NCBI RefSeq assembly: GCF_001509475.1
Contig: NZ_LLZG01000065.1
Location: 1 to 16,251, forward strand
Direction: 5' to 3'
Length of the DNA stretch: 16,251 nt
DNA from: Streptomyces regalis
Lineage (GTDB): Bacteria; Actinomycetota; Actinomycetes; Streptomycetales; Streptomycetaceae
This document shows, piece by piece, positions 7,090 through 14,261 of this stretch (positions within the stretch are counted from its first letter, which is position 1; the number at the start of each line of letters is the position of its first letter). The position numbers and the translations under genes are program-made. A model generated the notes under the pieces. That model was not told the origin of the DNA. It worked only from the letters and a program-made list of their open reading frames with translations, and ran no database searches.

Positions 7090-8259
7090 ATGAGTCAAGG
7101 CCCGAGGTCCGGCCTCGCCGCGGTGAGCTCCGCGTTGCTGGCCATGAGCAGGCATCTCGAGGTGCGCGACGTCCTCAAGACGATCGTCGCCTCGGCCCGC
7201 GAGCTGCTCGACGCGCAGTACGCCGCGCTCGGCGTCCCGGACGACCACGGAGGCTTCGCCCAGTTCGTGGTCGACGGCGTCAGCGACGAGCAGTGGAAGG
7301 CCATCGGGCCCCTCCCACGCCAGCACGGCATCCTCGCCGCGATGCTCCAGGAGGCCGAGGTCGAGCGCCTCGCCGACGTGCGCAAGGACCCCCGCTTCGA
7401 GGGCTGGCCGTCCGCCCACCCCGACATGTCCGACTTCCTCGGCCTGCCCATCCGCGACGGCGACGAGGTCATCGGCGCGCTGTTCCTTGCAAACAAGCTG
7501 CGTCCTGTGGGGGGAAACCCCCCACTCCCGAATTCGGAGGGAAGCTGCGGCTTCACCGAGGAGGACGAGGACCTCCTCGGCATCCTCGCCCAGCACGCTG
7601 CGATCGCCCTCACCAACGCCCGCCTCTACGAACGCAGCCGCGAGCTGACGATCGCCGAGGAACGATCCCGCCTCGCCCACGAACTGCACGACGCGGTCAG
7701 CCAGAAGCTGTTCTCCCTGCGCCTGACGGCCCAGGCAGCCACCGCCCTGATCGACCGCGACCCGACCCGCGCCAAGGGCGAGATGCACCAGGTGGCCGCG
7801 CTCGCCGCCGAGGCCGCCGACGAACTGCGCGCCGCGGTCGTCGAGTTGCGCCCCGCCGCCCTCGACGAGGACGGCCTCGTCGCCACCCTGCGCACCCAGA
7901 TCCACGTCCTCGACCGCGCCCACACCGCGCGCGTGTCCTTCGCCGGCCGGAGCGTGAAGGCCCTGCCCGCCGCCCAGGAGGAGGCCGTACTGCGCGTCGC
8001 CCAGGAGGCCCTGCACAACGCCCTGCGGCACTCCGGAGCCGAGCACGTCGACGTGACGCTGGACCGGCGCGGCAGCGGAGCCGTCCTGCGGGTCACGGAC
8101 AACGGCAGCGGCTTCGACCCGAAGGCGATACGCCGAGCCGGACGCCACCTCGGCCTGGTCTCCATGCGGGACCGGACGAGCGGGGTCGGCGGCACGCTGA
8201 CCGTGGAATCGGCGCCCGGCAAGGGCACCACGATCGAGATGGAGGTCCCCGGTGGCTGA
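7090..8259 (+). CDS. GAF-domain sensor histidine kinase, HisKA_3/NarL type
   Basis: The 389-residue protein has no membrane segment, so it is likely cytosolic. The GAF domain spans about 20-175. HisKA_3 follows, with the ERSRLAHELHD motif and phospho-acceptor His200. HATPase_c has N-box Asn310 (EALHNALRHS), DNGSGF (337-342) and the GLVSMRDR loop (355-362). Single GAF plus HisKA_3 resembles DevS/DosT-like kinases, but the ligand (heme, small molecule or none) cannot be told. Residues about 137-152 are an extra segment encoded by a palindromic DNA insert. The stop overlaps the response-regulator start by 8 nt. The ATG lies 6 nt after a -10 hexamer and has no clear RBS, so the transcript may be leaderless. 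Confidence 0.93.
   Translation: MSQGPRSGLAAVSSALLAMSRHLEVRDVLKTIVASARELLDAQYAALGVPDDHGGFAQFVVDGVSDEQWKAIGPLPRQHGILAAMLQEAEVERLADVRKDPRFEGWPSAHPDMSDFLGLPIRDGDEVIGALFLANKLRPVGGNPPLPNSEGSCGFTEEDEDLLGILAQHAAIALTNARLYERSRELTIAEERSRLAHELHDAVSQKLFSLRLTAQAATALIDRDPTRAKGEMHQVAALAAEAADELRAAVVELRPAALDEDGLVATLRTQIHVLDRAHTARVSFAGRSVKALPAAQEEAVLRVAQEALHNALRHSGAEHVDVTLDRRGSGAVLRVTDNGSGFDPKAIRRAGRHLGLVSMRDRTSGVGGTLTVESAPGKGTTIEMEVPGG
7503..7545 (+). repeat. Palindromic insert within the GAF coding region
   Basis: GTGGGGGG-AAA-CCCCCCAC (7507-7525) is a perfect 8-bp hairpin, followed by an imperfect CCG-AATT-CGG palindrome (7528-7537). The block is flanked by direct repeats AAGCTGCG at 7495-7502 and 7542-7549. 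It encodes a Pro/Gly/Asn-rich stretch between FLANK and CGFTEED, which in related GAF kinases, as I remember them, nearly adjoin. The frame stays open. Confidence 0.6.
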
Positions 8260-8893
8260 CGCAATCAGGGTGCTGCTCGTCGACGACCACCAAGTGGTCC
8301 GCCGCGGCCTGCGCACCTTCCTCGAAGTGCAGGACGACATCGAGGTCGTGGGCGAGGCCGCCGACGGCGCCGAGGGAGTGGCCCGCGCCGAGGAACTGAA
8401 GCCCGACGTCGTGCTGATGGACGTCAAGATGCCCGGAATGGACGGCGTCGACGCCCTGCGCAAGCTCCGCGAACTGGACAACCCCGCGCGCGTGCTGATC
8501 GTCACCAGCTTCACCGAACAGCGCACGGTGATCCCGGCCCTGCGCGCGGGCGCCGCCGGGTACGTCTACAAGGATGTGGACCCGGACGCCCTCGCCGGAG
8601 CCATCCGCTCGGTGCACGCCGGCCACATCCTGCTCCAACCCGAGGTGGCGGGCGCCCTGCTGTCCCAGGAGGAGGCCAACTCGGGGCAGGGGAGAGGCGG
8701 CTCGCTGACGGAGCGGGAGCGCGAGGTCCTCGGCCTGATCGCGGACGGCCGCTCCAACCGCGAGATAGCCAGAGCCCTGGTCCTGTCGGAGAAGACGGTC
8801 AAGACCCACGTCTCGAACATCCTGATGAAGCTCGACCTCGCGGACCGCACGCAGGCCGCCCTGTGGGCCGTACGCCATGGCGTGACCGGCTGA
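8252..8893 (+). CDS. NarL/LuxR-family response regulator
   Basis: The 213-residue protein has a receiver domain (about 5-120) with acidic pocket Asp11/Asp12, phospho-acceptor Asp57 (VVLMDVKMPG), Thr85 and Lys107. A LuxR-type HTH covers about 150-211, with LTEREREVL (152-160) and the SEKTVKTHVSNIL recognition helix (179-191). It is the cognate partner of the overlapping kinase. The GTG start is fixed by GGAGGT at 8241-8246, with 5-nt spacing. As a DNA-binding dimer it may act on the inverted repeat upstream of its own operon. The regulon is unknown; the adjacent chaplin gene is a reasonable candidate target. Confidence 0.95.
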   Translation: MADAIRVLLVDDHQVVRRGLRTFLEVQDDIEVVGEAADGAEGVARAEELKPDVVLMDVKMPGMDGVDALRKLRELDNPARVLIVTSFTEQRTVIPALRAGAAGYVYKDVDPDALAGAIRSVHAGHILLQPEVAGALLSQEEANSGQGRGGSLTEREREVLGLIADGRSNREIARALVLSEKTVKTHVSNILMKLDLADRTQAALWAVRHGVTG

Positions 8894-9061
8894 AACGCTC
8901 TCCGCAGGACGTGACGGACGGCAATACGGAGGGTTCCGCTCCGGACTGAGATTCATACCGTCGTGGGAATGTCCCCCAGATGGCGCATCCTCCGTGGAGC
9001 TCCGCCGTTCTCCAGTGCGTGCTGCGGCGACTGCCGCGGCAATCGCAAGGAGGGCTTAGAA
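8894..9061 (+). promoter_or_regulatory. Promoter and leader of the chaplin gene
   Basis: TACCGT at 8956-8961 is a -10 candidate and would give a leader of about 95 nt. Upstream TTCCGC (8934-8939) is a poor -35. An 8-bp hairpin with a GACT loop (9021-9040, one G-U pair) ends 6 nt before the strong RBS AAGGAGGG (9047-9054), so leader structure could affect translation. A weak hairpin CGGAG/CTCCG (8927-8943) lies after the response-regulator stop. Confidence 0.4.
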
Positions 9062-9307
9062 GTGAAGAACCTGAAGAAGGCAGCGGCCGTGACGATGGTG
9101 GCGGGTGGCCTGCTGGCCGCCGGTGCCGGAATGGCCTCTGCCACCGGCGGCGCGCACGCCGACGGCGAGGCCGTGAGCTCCCCGGGCATCGCCTCGGGCA
9201 ACCTGGTCCAGGCCCCGGTCAACATCGCGACCAACGTGTCGGGCAACACCACGAACGTCGTCGGCGTGCTGAACCCCGCCTTCGACAACCTGGCCGTCAA
9301 CCGCTGA
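9062..9307 (+). CDS. chpE: Short chaplin lacking both cysteines (ChpE-like)
   Basis: The 81-residue preprotein has a signal peptide (positive MKNLKKA, hydrophobic core 7-24, likely cleavage near 27-32) and one chaplin domain (about 36-80). The domain carries the family blocks SSPGIASGNLVQAPVN (39-54), NVSGNTTNVVGVLNPAFDN (58-76) and the terminal VNR. Chaplins are secreted amphipathic proteins that assemble into amyloid-like films on aerial hyphae. The two conserved cysteines are replaced by Ser60 and Ala78, a trait I recall for ChpE. GTG at 9062 follows AAGGAGGG by 7 nt. An upstream in-frame GTG at 8963 would bury the signal peptide and is rejected. It is followed by a strong terminator, so it is monocistronic. 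The ChpE assignment rests on remembered family features. Confidence 0.85.
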   Translation: MKNLKKAAAVTMVAGGLLAAGAGMASATGGAHADGEAVSSPGIASGNLVQAPVNIATNVSGNTTNVVGVLNPAFDNLAVNR

Positions 9308-9334
9308 CGACCACCCCGAAGCGAGCAGTGACCT

Positions 9335-9363
9335 CCGGCCTCCCGGGTTCCCCGGGAGGCCGG
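9335..9363 (+). terminator. Terminator of the chaplin gene
   Basis: A perfect 13-bp inverted repeat (CCGGCCTCCCGGG / CCCGGGAGGCCGG) with a 3-nt loop starts 28 nt after the chaplin stop and is followed by TCAGTTTG. Confidence 0.88.
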
Positions 9364-9413
9364 TCAGTTTGTCGAGGCTCGCTCAGCCTGCGGGCAGTCG
9401 TGCCGCTGAGGCG

Positions 9414-9454
9414 ATGGGGGTCCCCCGCTCGAGCGAAGCCGGGAAGGGGGAGGG
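9414..9454. repeat. Dispersed Streptomyces-type palindromic repeat (G-run/C-run with central GCTCGAGC)
   Basis: TGGGGG-T-CCCCC (9415-9426) is followed by the palindrome GCTCGAGC (9427-9434), GAAGCC and a second G-run (9446-9450). This makes a nested hairpin. The arrangement matches an intergenic repeat I remember as common in streptomycete genomes. It lies between convergent genes, where it could also act as terminator of the gene at 9529-10317. The rest of 9364-9528 shows nothing else. Confidence 0.65.
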
Positions 9455-9528
9455 TGGGCGCAGGCGGCACCTCGTCGCGCCGAGTTGCGTGACCCAGCCC
9501 CAGCACCGCCCACCAGCACACCCGACGC

Positions 9529-10317
9529 TCAGCGCACGCCCCTCTCCCGCTCCTCCACATACGCGTTGTACGCCGCGACCTGCGCCCGCCGAGCCACCCG
9601 CTCCACCGGCCGCAACGCCTCGGCCCGCGCCCCCATCTCAGCGGAGCTGACCGCACCCCCGTGCCCGTTCTCGTACGCCAGGGAAACCAGCAACCCCACC
9701 CGCTGTGCAAGCTCCAGCACCCGCACCGCCCGCGGCGGATACCCCGGCGCCAACACCTCCCGCCCCCGCTCGGCCCGAGCCCGGTACGCCTCGATCGCCG
9801 CCTCGGCCACCGGCCCCGACCCGGCGACGTCCAGCCGCGACAACACCTCCGTCGCATCCCGCAAGGCCTCGGCCAGCTCCCGCTCGGCCTCACCCAGCGA
9901 CGGCACATCCGCAGGCGGCGCCTCCCGCACGGGCAGCACATGCCAGACGACCTCGACATGTACATCACCGTCGGGCCCGGCCTCGTACACCTCGGGCACC
10001 AACCCCAACGCGGCGCCGTGACAGATCACCGCCTCCTCGGCATCCAACGCCCGCGCGTTGAAATCCGGCGGCCCGCTCAGCCCCAGCGGATGTCCCGGCG
10101 CGGGCAGCGCGACCCGCAGCCCGCTCACCCCGAGCGTCCGCAGTCGCCCCAGCGCCAGCGTGAGCCCGACGGGCGCCGACTCACCGGGCAACCCCTCCAC
10201 CCGGTGCACGGCATCGTCACCGACGATCTCCAGCACAGCGTCATCCGGCGAGACAAATCCGGCCAAAAGGGCATTTCCCCAAGCCGCAAGGCGTCCTGAA
10301 CGTGGTTCCGAGAGCAT
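9529..10317 (-). CDS. Conserved streptomycete protein of unknown function
   Basis: I do not recognise a domain in this 262-residue protein. There is no signal peptide or membrane segment. Residues 1-130 look like a mixed alpha/beta domain (strands around 27-40, 50-58, 66-72, 119-130). Residues 142-258 are largely helical and Glu/Ala/Arg-rich. Codon bias is typical of the genome and the frame is long and clean. The ATG at 10317 has a G-rich stretch just upstream (GGTGGGGGC). It is divergent from the ABC ATPase and convergent with the chaplin gene. The helical half could be an oligomerisation or partner-binding region, but that is only a guess. Confidence 0.75.
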   Translation of the reverse strand: MLSEPRSGRLAAWGNALLAGFVSPDDAVLEIVGDDAVHRVEGLPGESAPVGLTLALGRLRTLGVSGLRVALPAPGHPLGLSGPPDFNARALDAEEAVICHGAALGLVPEVYEAGPDGDVHVEVVWHVLPVREAPPADVPSLGEAERELAEALRDATEVLSRLDVAGSGPVAEAAIEAYRARAERGREVLAPGYPPRAVRVLELAQRVGLLVSLAYENGHGGAVSSAEMGARAEALRPVERVARRAQVAAYNAYVEERERGVR

Positions 10318-10455
10318 GCCCCCACCCTAAGGACAGGACCGATGGAATGAAGCGCCCGACCGGTGGCGTAGATTTCCTTGAGGGCTGCGCCCACAGGCGC
10401 ACGCGACCACCGAGACGCCGAGACCGGTCACACTGCAAGGGGAGACAACGCGCTC
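10318..10455. promoter_or_regulatory. Divergent intergenic region upstream of ABC ATPase gene
   Basis: This 138-bp gap carries TAGATT at 10369-10374, a possible -10 for the plus-strand gene. No convincing -35, operator or hairpin is visible. Confidence 0.3.
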
Positions 10456-11253
<798 letters not shown>

Positions 11254-11307
11254 CCCCGCCCTTCACCCCGCGAAACCCCGGTAAGAAGGCACTTCAAACT
11301 GATCGGC

Positions 11308-11326
11308 GCCCTGTCCGCGACAGGGC
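11308..11326 (+). terminator. Hairpin between ABC ATPase and NfeD genes
   Basis: GCCCTGTC-CGC-GACAGGGC is a perfect 8-bp inverted repeat with a 3-nt loop, 54 nt after the ATPase stop. It may terminate the upstream gene, or act as an operator because it sits just upstream of the nfeD -10 candidate. Confidence 0.45.
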
Positions 11327-11335
11327 CCGCAGCCC

Positions 11336-11348
11336 TACCATGACCATG
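11336..11348 (+). promoter_or_regulatory. -10 element suggesting a leaderless nfeD transcript
   Basis: TACCAT at 11336-11341 fits TAnnnT and places the start of transcription about at the GTG (11348). CTGTCC at 11311-11316 could be the -35 with a 19-nt spacer, though it overlaps the hairpin. No Shine-Dalgarno sequence precedes the GTG. Confidence 0.4.
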
Positions 11349-11779
11349 TGGAAATCGACGCGTGGGTTTGGTGGTTGATCGGCGCGGCAGCGCTCGGCAT
11401 CGGGCTGGTGATCACCGCGATGCCCGAACTCGGCATGCTGGCGGTGGGCGCCGTCGCGGCCGCGGTGGTCGCCGGCATCCTCGGCGGTGACGCCGTCGTC
11501 CAGGTCGTGTCCTTCGTCGTCGTCTCGACCGCACTCATCGCCGTCGTACGGCCCATCGCGAACCGACATCGCGCACAGCGACCCCAACTCGCCACCGGCA
11601 TCGAGGCATTGAAAGGCAAACAGGCCGTCGTGCTGGAGCGCGTCGACGCCTCCGGCGGCCGGATCAAGCTCGCCGGCGAGGTCTGGTCGGCACGCTCCCT
11701 CGACACCGACCGCGCCTACGAAGTAGGCCAGGAAGTGGACGTCGTGGACATCGAGGGGGCCACGGCGATCGTCATGTGA
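11348..11779 (+). CDS. NfeD-family membrane protein
   Basis: The 143-residue protein has two to three membrane segments (about 8-24, 28-46, 50-68), a basic cytosolic stretch (RPIANRHRAQR, 68-78) and a C-terminal OB-fold (about 87-143). The OB-fold includes LKGKQAVVLERVDASGGRIKL and GQEVDVVDIEG-type strands. This is the short NfeD form without the protease domain. NfeD proteins are genetically linked to SPFH/stomatin proteins and thought to act with them in membrane microdomains; the SPFH gene follows here. An ATG at 11346 is out of frame, so GTG at 11348 is the start. Confidence 0.9.
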   Translation: MEIDAWVWWLIGAAALGIGLVITAMPELGMLAVGAVAAAVVAGILGGDAVVQVVSFVVVSTALIAVVRPIANRHRAQRPQLATGIEALKGKQAVVLERVDASGGRIKLAGEVWSARSLDTDRAYEVGQEVDVVDIEGATAIVM

Positions 11780-11794
11780 CCTCGCACGACGTAA

Positions 11795-11812
11795 GTGGCG
11801 CGAACGCGCCAC
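11795..11812 (+). terminator. Hairpin between nfeD and SPFH genes
   Basis: GTGGCGCG-AA-CGCGCCAC is a perfect 8-bp stem with a 2-nt spacer, 15 nt after the nfeD stop. It could be a partial terminator or a mRNA stability element between the two linked genes. Confidence 0.5.
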
Positions 11813-11845
11813 GGGCCACGCGACGGTCTGTCAGACTCGACCAGC

Positions 11846-11870
11846 AAGATCTTCAACAACCATAAGATCT
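11846..11870 (+). promoter_or_regulatory. Paired AAGATCT sites upstream of the SPFH gene
   Basis: AAGATCT occurs at 11846-11852 and 11864-11870, 18 bp apart. Each contains the palindrome AGATCT. TAAGAT (11863-11868) within the second copy could be a -10, with TCGACC (11837-11842) a distant -35. This would give the SPFH gene a separate promoter or operator. Confidence 0.35.
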
Positions 11871-11912
11871 GCCGAAGTTGCCGCAGCGGAGAAGGGATAC
11901 GGGGAAACGACG

Positions 11913-12863
11913 ATGGAACCGGTCATCATCGTCTTGATCATTCTGGTGGTGTTGGTCTTCATCGCCCTGATCAAGACGATTCAGGTCATCCCACAGGCGA
12001 GCGCGGCCATCGTCGAGCGCTTCGGCCGTTACACGCGGACACTCAACGCGGGCCTCAACATCGTGGTCCCGTTCATCGACACCATCCGCAACCGCATCGA
12101 CCTGCGTGAACAGGTCGTACCGTTCCCGCCGCAGCCGGTCATCACCCAGGACAACCTGGTCGTGAACATCGACACGGTCATCTACTACCAGGTGACCGAC
12201 GCCCGCGCCGCCACCTACGAAGTCGCCAGCTACATCCAGGCGATCGAGCAGCTGACGGTCACCACACTCCGCAACATCATCGGCGGCATGGACCTCGAAC
12301 GGACCCTGACCTCCCGCGAGGAGATCAACGCGGCCCTGCGCGGCGTCCTCGACGAGGCAACCGGCAAGTGGGGCATCCGCGTCAACCGCGTCGAACTCAA
12401 GGCGATCGAACCCCCCACCTCCATCCAGGACTCGATGGAGAAGCAGATGCGCGCCGACCGCGACAAGCGCGCCGCGATCCTCACCGCCGAAGGTACGCGC
12501 CAGGCCGCCATCCTCACCGCCGAAGGCGAGAAGCAGTCCCAGATCCTCCGCGCCGAAGGTGAGGCCAAGGCCGCCGCCCTGCGCGCGGAAGGCGAAGCCC
12601 AGGCAGTCCGCACGGTCTTCGAAGCAATCCACGCAGGCGACCCCGACCAGAAGCTCCTCAGCTACCAGTACCTCCAGATGCTCCCCAAGATCGCCGAGGG
12701 CGACGCCAACAAGCTCTGGATCGTCCCCAGCGAAATCGGCGACGCCCTCAAGGGCTTGTCGGGCGCGATGGGCAACCTGGGCGGCCTGGGCGGCGGTTCG
12801 GGAGCATCGGGCAACGGCGGCGGCACGGGAGCGGAACGCCGAGAGAAGCCGTCAATCGACTGA
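11913..12863 (+). CDS. SPFH/stomatin-like membrane-associated protein
   Basis: The 316-residue protein has an N-terminal membrane anchor (about 4-20) and an SPFH/PHB domain (about 22-180, with IVERFGRYTRTLNAGLN and an ITQDNLVVNIDTVIYYQV block). A coiled-coil has three to four AEGE-type repeats (192-230). A hydrophobic conserved tail block QYLQMLPKIAEG (252-263) and a Gly/Ser-rich C-terminus (290-306) follow. Such proteins oligomerise on the inner membrane face and organise microdomains; NfeD is the usual partner and lies 133 bp upstream. An RBS-like AAGGGA/GGGGAAA run precedes the ATG. The clear terminator at 12887-12915 closes the unit. Confidence 0.95.
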   Translation: MEPVIIVLIILVVLVFIALIKTIQVIPQASAAIVERFGRYTRTLNAGLNIVVPFIDTIRNRIDLREQVVPFPPQPVITQDNLVVNIDTVIYYQVTDARAATYEVASYIQAIEQLTVTTLRNIIGGMDLERTLTSREEINAALRGVLDEATGKWGIRVNRVELKAIEPPTSIQDSMEKQMRADRDKRAAILTAEGTRQAAILTAEGEKQSQILRAEGEAKAAALRAEGEAQAVRTVFEAIHAGDPDQKLLSYQYLQMLPKIAEGDANKLWIVPSEIGDALKGLSGAMGNLGGLGGGSGASGNGGGTGAERREKPSID

Positions 12864-12886
12864 CGCCGAGACAGCCGTACGCCAAA

Positions 12887-12915
12887 GGGCCCGCCTTCTC
12901 AAGGAAGGCGGGCCC
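12887..12915 (+). terminator. Terminator of the SPFH gene
   Basis: GGGCCCGCCTT / AAGGCGGGCCC is a perfect 11-bp stem with a 7-nt loop, 23 nt after the stop. Confidence 0.85.
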
Positions 12916-12923
12916 AAGTGCCG

Positions 12924-12996
12924 CCAGGGGCGCGGGGCTGTGTCGATATGCGGCTCCGCCGCGTGGGCGCGACAAGCCACGACCAACCCGCGGCCG
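12924..12996. repeat. Dispersed streptomycete intergenic repeat (about 70 bp)
   Basis: The block begins CCAGGGGCGCGGGG, contains the hairpin GCGGC-TCC-GCCGC (12950-12962), and continues with CGTGGGCGCGACAAGCCACGA to CCCGCGGCC. I remember near-identical sequences as frequent intergenic repeats in Streptomyces. It lies between the SPFH terminator and the convergent HNH gene. A genome-wide search would settle it. Confidence 0.6.
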
Positions 12997-13026
12997 AGCA
13001 ACAACCTCAAGCCCTACGGCGATCAG

Positions 13027-13533
13027 TCACGCAGCGTCCAGTGCCAGCCAATCCGGCAGCGATGCAAACTCGTCGGCCCCCAGCGCCAGCAACATCGCAT
13101 CGGCCGGAGTCGGCTCGAACGGCTCCCGAAGCAGCGGCATCCCCGCCTGCTCAGGCGTCCGGTCGGCCTTCCGATGATTGTCCTCCGCACACGAGGCGAC
13201 CGTATTCAGCCACGTGTCCCGCCCACCCCGCGACCGAGGCACCACGTGGTCCACGGTCGTAGCCCTGCGCCCGCAGTACGCGCACCGGTGCCGGTCCCGC
13301 ACCAGCACACCCCGCCTCGACCACGGCGCTTGTCTTCGGAACGGCACTCGTACGTACCTGCAGAGCCGAATCACCCGGGGCGCCGGTATGTCGACCGCGG
13401 CTCCCCGCATCCGCAGTTCGGGGTGGGCCTGCTCGACGACGGCCTTGTCCTGAAGCACCAGAACGACGGCTCGGTTCAACGTCACCGTCGACAGCGGCTC
13501 GAAGCTCGCGTTCAGTACCAGCGTGTCCCGCAT
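13027..13533 (-). CDS. HNH endonuclease-family protein
   Basis: The 168-residue protein carries an HNH/McrA-like motif. CAYC (Cys84, Cys87) and TTVDHVVPRSRGG (93-104, His96) are followed by WLNTVASCAEDNHRKADRTP (108-127, with Asn110, Asn119, His120). The usual second zinc-knuckle pair reads C115-A-E-D118, so the last Cys is replaced by Asp. The N-terminal 60 residues (LVLNASFEPLSTV...) are typical of the actinobacterial subfamily. I chose ATG 13533 because GGGAGGTGGG lies just upstream and homologues, as I remember them, start MRDTLVLN; the frame upstream to 13674 is non-homologous. It has no methylase or modification partner, so it is not an obvious restriction enzyme. Biological role unknown. 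Confidence 0.88.
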   Translation of the reverse strand: MRDTLVLNASFEPLSTVTLNRAVVLVLQDKAVVEQAHPELRMRGAAVDIPAPRVIRLCRYVRVPFRRQAPWSRRGVLVRDRHRCAYCGRRATTVDHVVPRSRGGRDTWLNTVASCAEDNHRKADRTPEQAGMPLLREPFEPTPADAMLLALGADEFASLPDWLALDAA

Positions 13534-13626
13534 GACCAGCCCACCTCCCGTGTGCACCTGCCCACCCCCTGGCGGGCTGGGATCAACTCTGGCCGGGCAC
13601 GCCGAGATGGACAACGAAATAAAAAA

Positions 13627-13664
13627 TGCCCGCCCCTGATCACTTCCATGACCAGGGGCGGGCA
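13627..13664 (-). terminator. Intrinsic terminator of the Spo0M-PEBP operon, with U-tract
   Basis: A perfect 12-bp inverted repeat (TGCCCGCCCCTG / CAGGGGCGGGCA) with a 14-nt loop lies 15 nt past the PEBP stop. On the minus strand it runs into ATTTTTTATTTC (13615-13626), a U-rich tail rare in this GC-rich genome. Confidence 0.92.
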
Positions 13665-13679
13665 AACGTTCCATGAACG

Positions 13680-14219
13680 TCAGGCTTCGGCGGGCACCTC
13701 GTACTCGCCGATCACATGGGCGCGCGCGATCGCGTGGAACCGCAGATTGAAGCCGACAACGGCCGGGCTGGCATCCTCGTCCGGCCCGAGCTTCTCCTGG
13801 TCCACGGCGTACACCGTGAACACGTACCGGTGCGGTCCGTCCCCGGCCGGCGGCGCGGCACCGCCGAAGTCCTTCGACCCGTAGTCGTTACGAGCCTGGA
13901 CCGCGCCCTCCGGCAGACCCTCGAACTTGCCGCTGCCCGCACCCGCCGGCAGCTCGGTCACCGAGGCCGGGATGTCGAACACGACCCAGTGCCAGAACCC
14001 GCTCCCCGTAGGGGCGTCGGGGTCGTAGCAGGTCACGGCGAAGCTCTTGGTCTCGGCCGGGAAGCCCTCCCAGCGCAGCTGGGGCGAGGTGTTGCCGGCG
14101 GCGTAGACCTGAGCGTCCTTGAGGGTCCCGCCTTGCTCGACGTCCTCGCTCGTGACCGTGAACGACGGCACGGGCGGATGGAAGTCGTGGGGCAGCGGCC
14201 GCCTCTTGAGCTCGGTCAC
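13680..14219 (-). CDS. PEBP-family protein, YbhB/YbcL (Raf kinase inhibitor-like)
   Basis: The 179-residue protein has the PEBP signatures: SPQLRWEG (45-52), [21 protein letters not shown] (64-84, with DPDAP and His77), and the [13 protein letters not shown] strand (128-140, with His130). These residues line the anion/phospholipid-headgroup pocket in the family. Bacterial members have no settled cellular role. There is no signal peptide. GTG at 14219 follows AGGAGG with good spacing. It lies 42 nt downstream of the Spo0M gene in the same direction and is followed by the U-tract terminator, so the two are most likely one transcript. Confidence 0.93.
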   Translation of the reverse strand: MTELKRRPLPHDFHPPVPSFTVTSEDVEQGGTLKDAQVYAAGNTSPQLRWEGFPAETKSFAVTCYDPDAPTGSGFWHWVVFDIPASVTELPAGAGSGKFEGLPEGAVQARNDYGSKDFGGAAPPAGDGPHRYVFTVYAVDQEKLGPDEDASPAVVGFNLRFHAIARAHVIGEYEVPAEA

Positions 14220-14261
14220 TTCGATACCTCCTGACGGAAAGTGGAATCAGCAGTTCCGAGC

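Noticed and set aside
7030..8526. A 498-codon minus-strand frame opposite the kinase and regulator.
   Set aside because: It has no recognisable domain and spans two well-defined genes on the other strand.
8963..9061. A longer chaplin start at 8963.
   Set aside because: It would place 33 Cys/Arg-containing residues before the signal peptide. GTG 9062 has a near-perfect RBS at 7 nt.
13534..13674. An N-terminal extension of the HNH protein to 13674.
   Set aside because: The frame would begin inside the PEBP terminator hairpin, and the internal ATG at 13533 has a good RBS.
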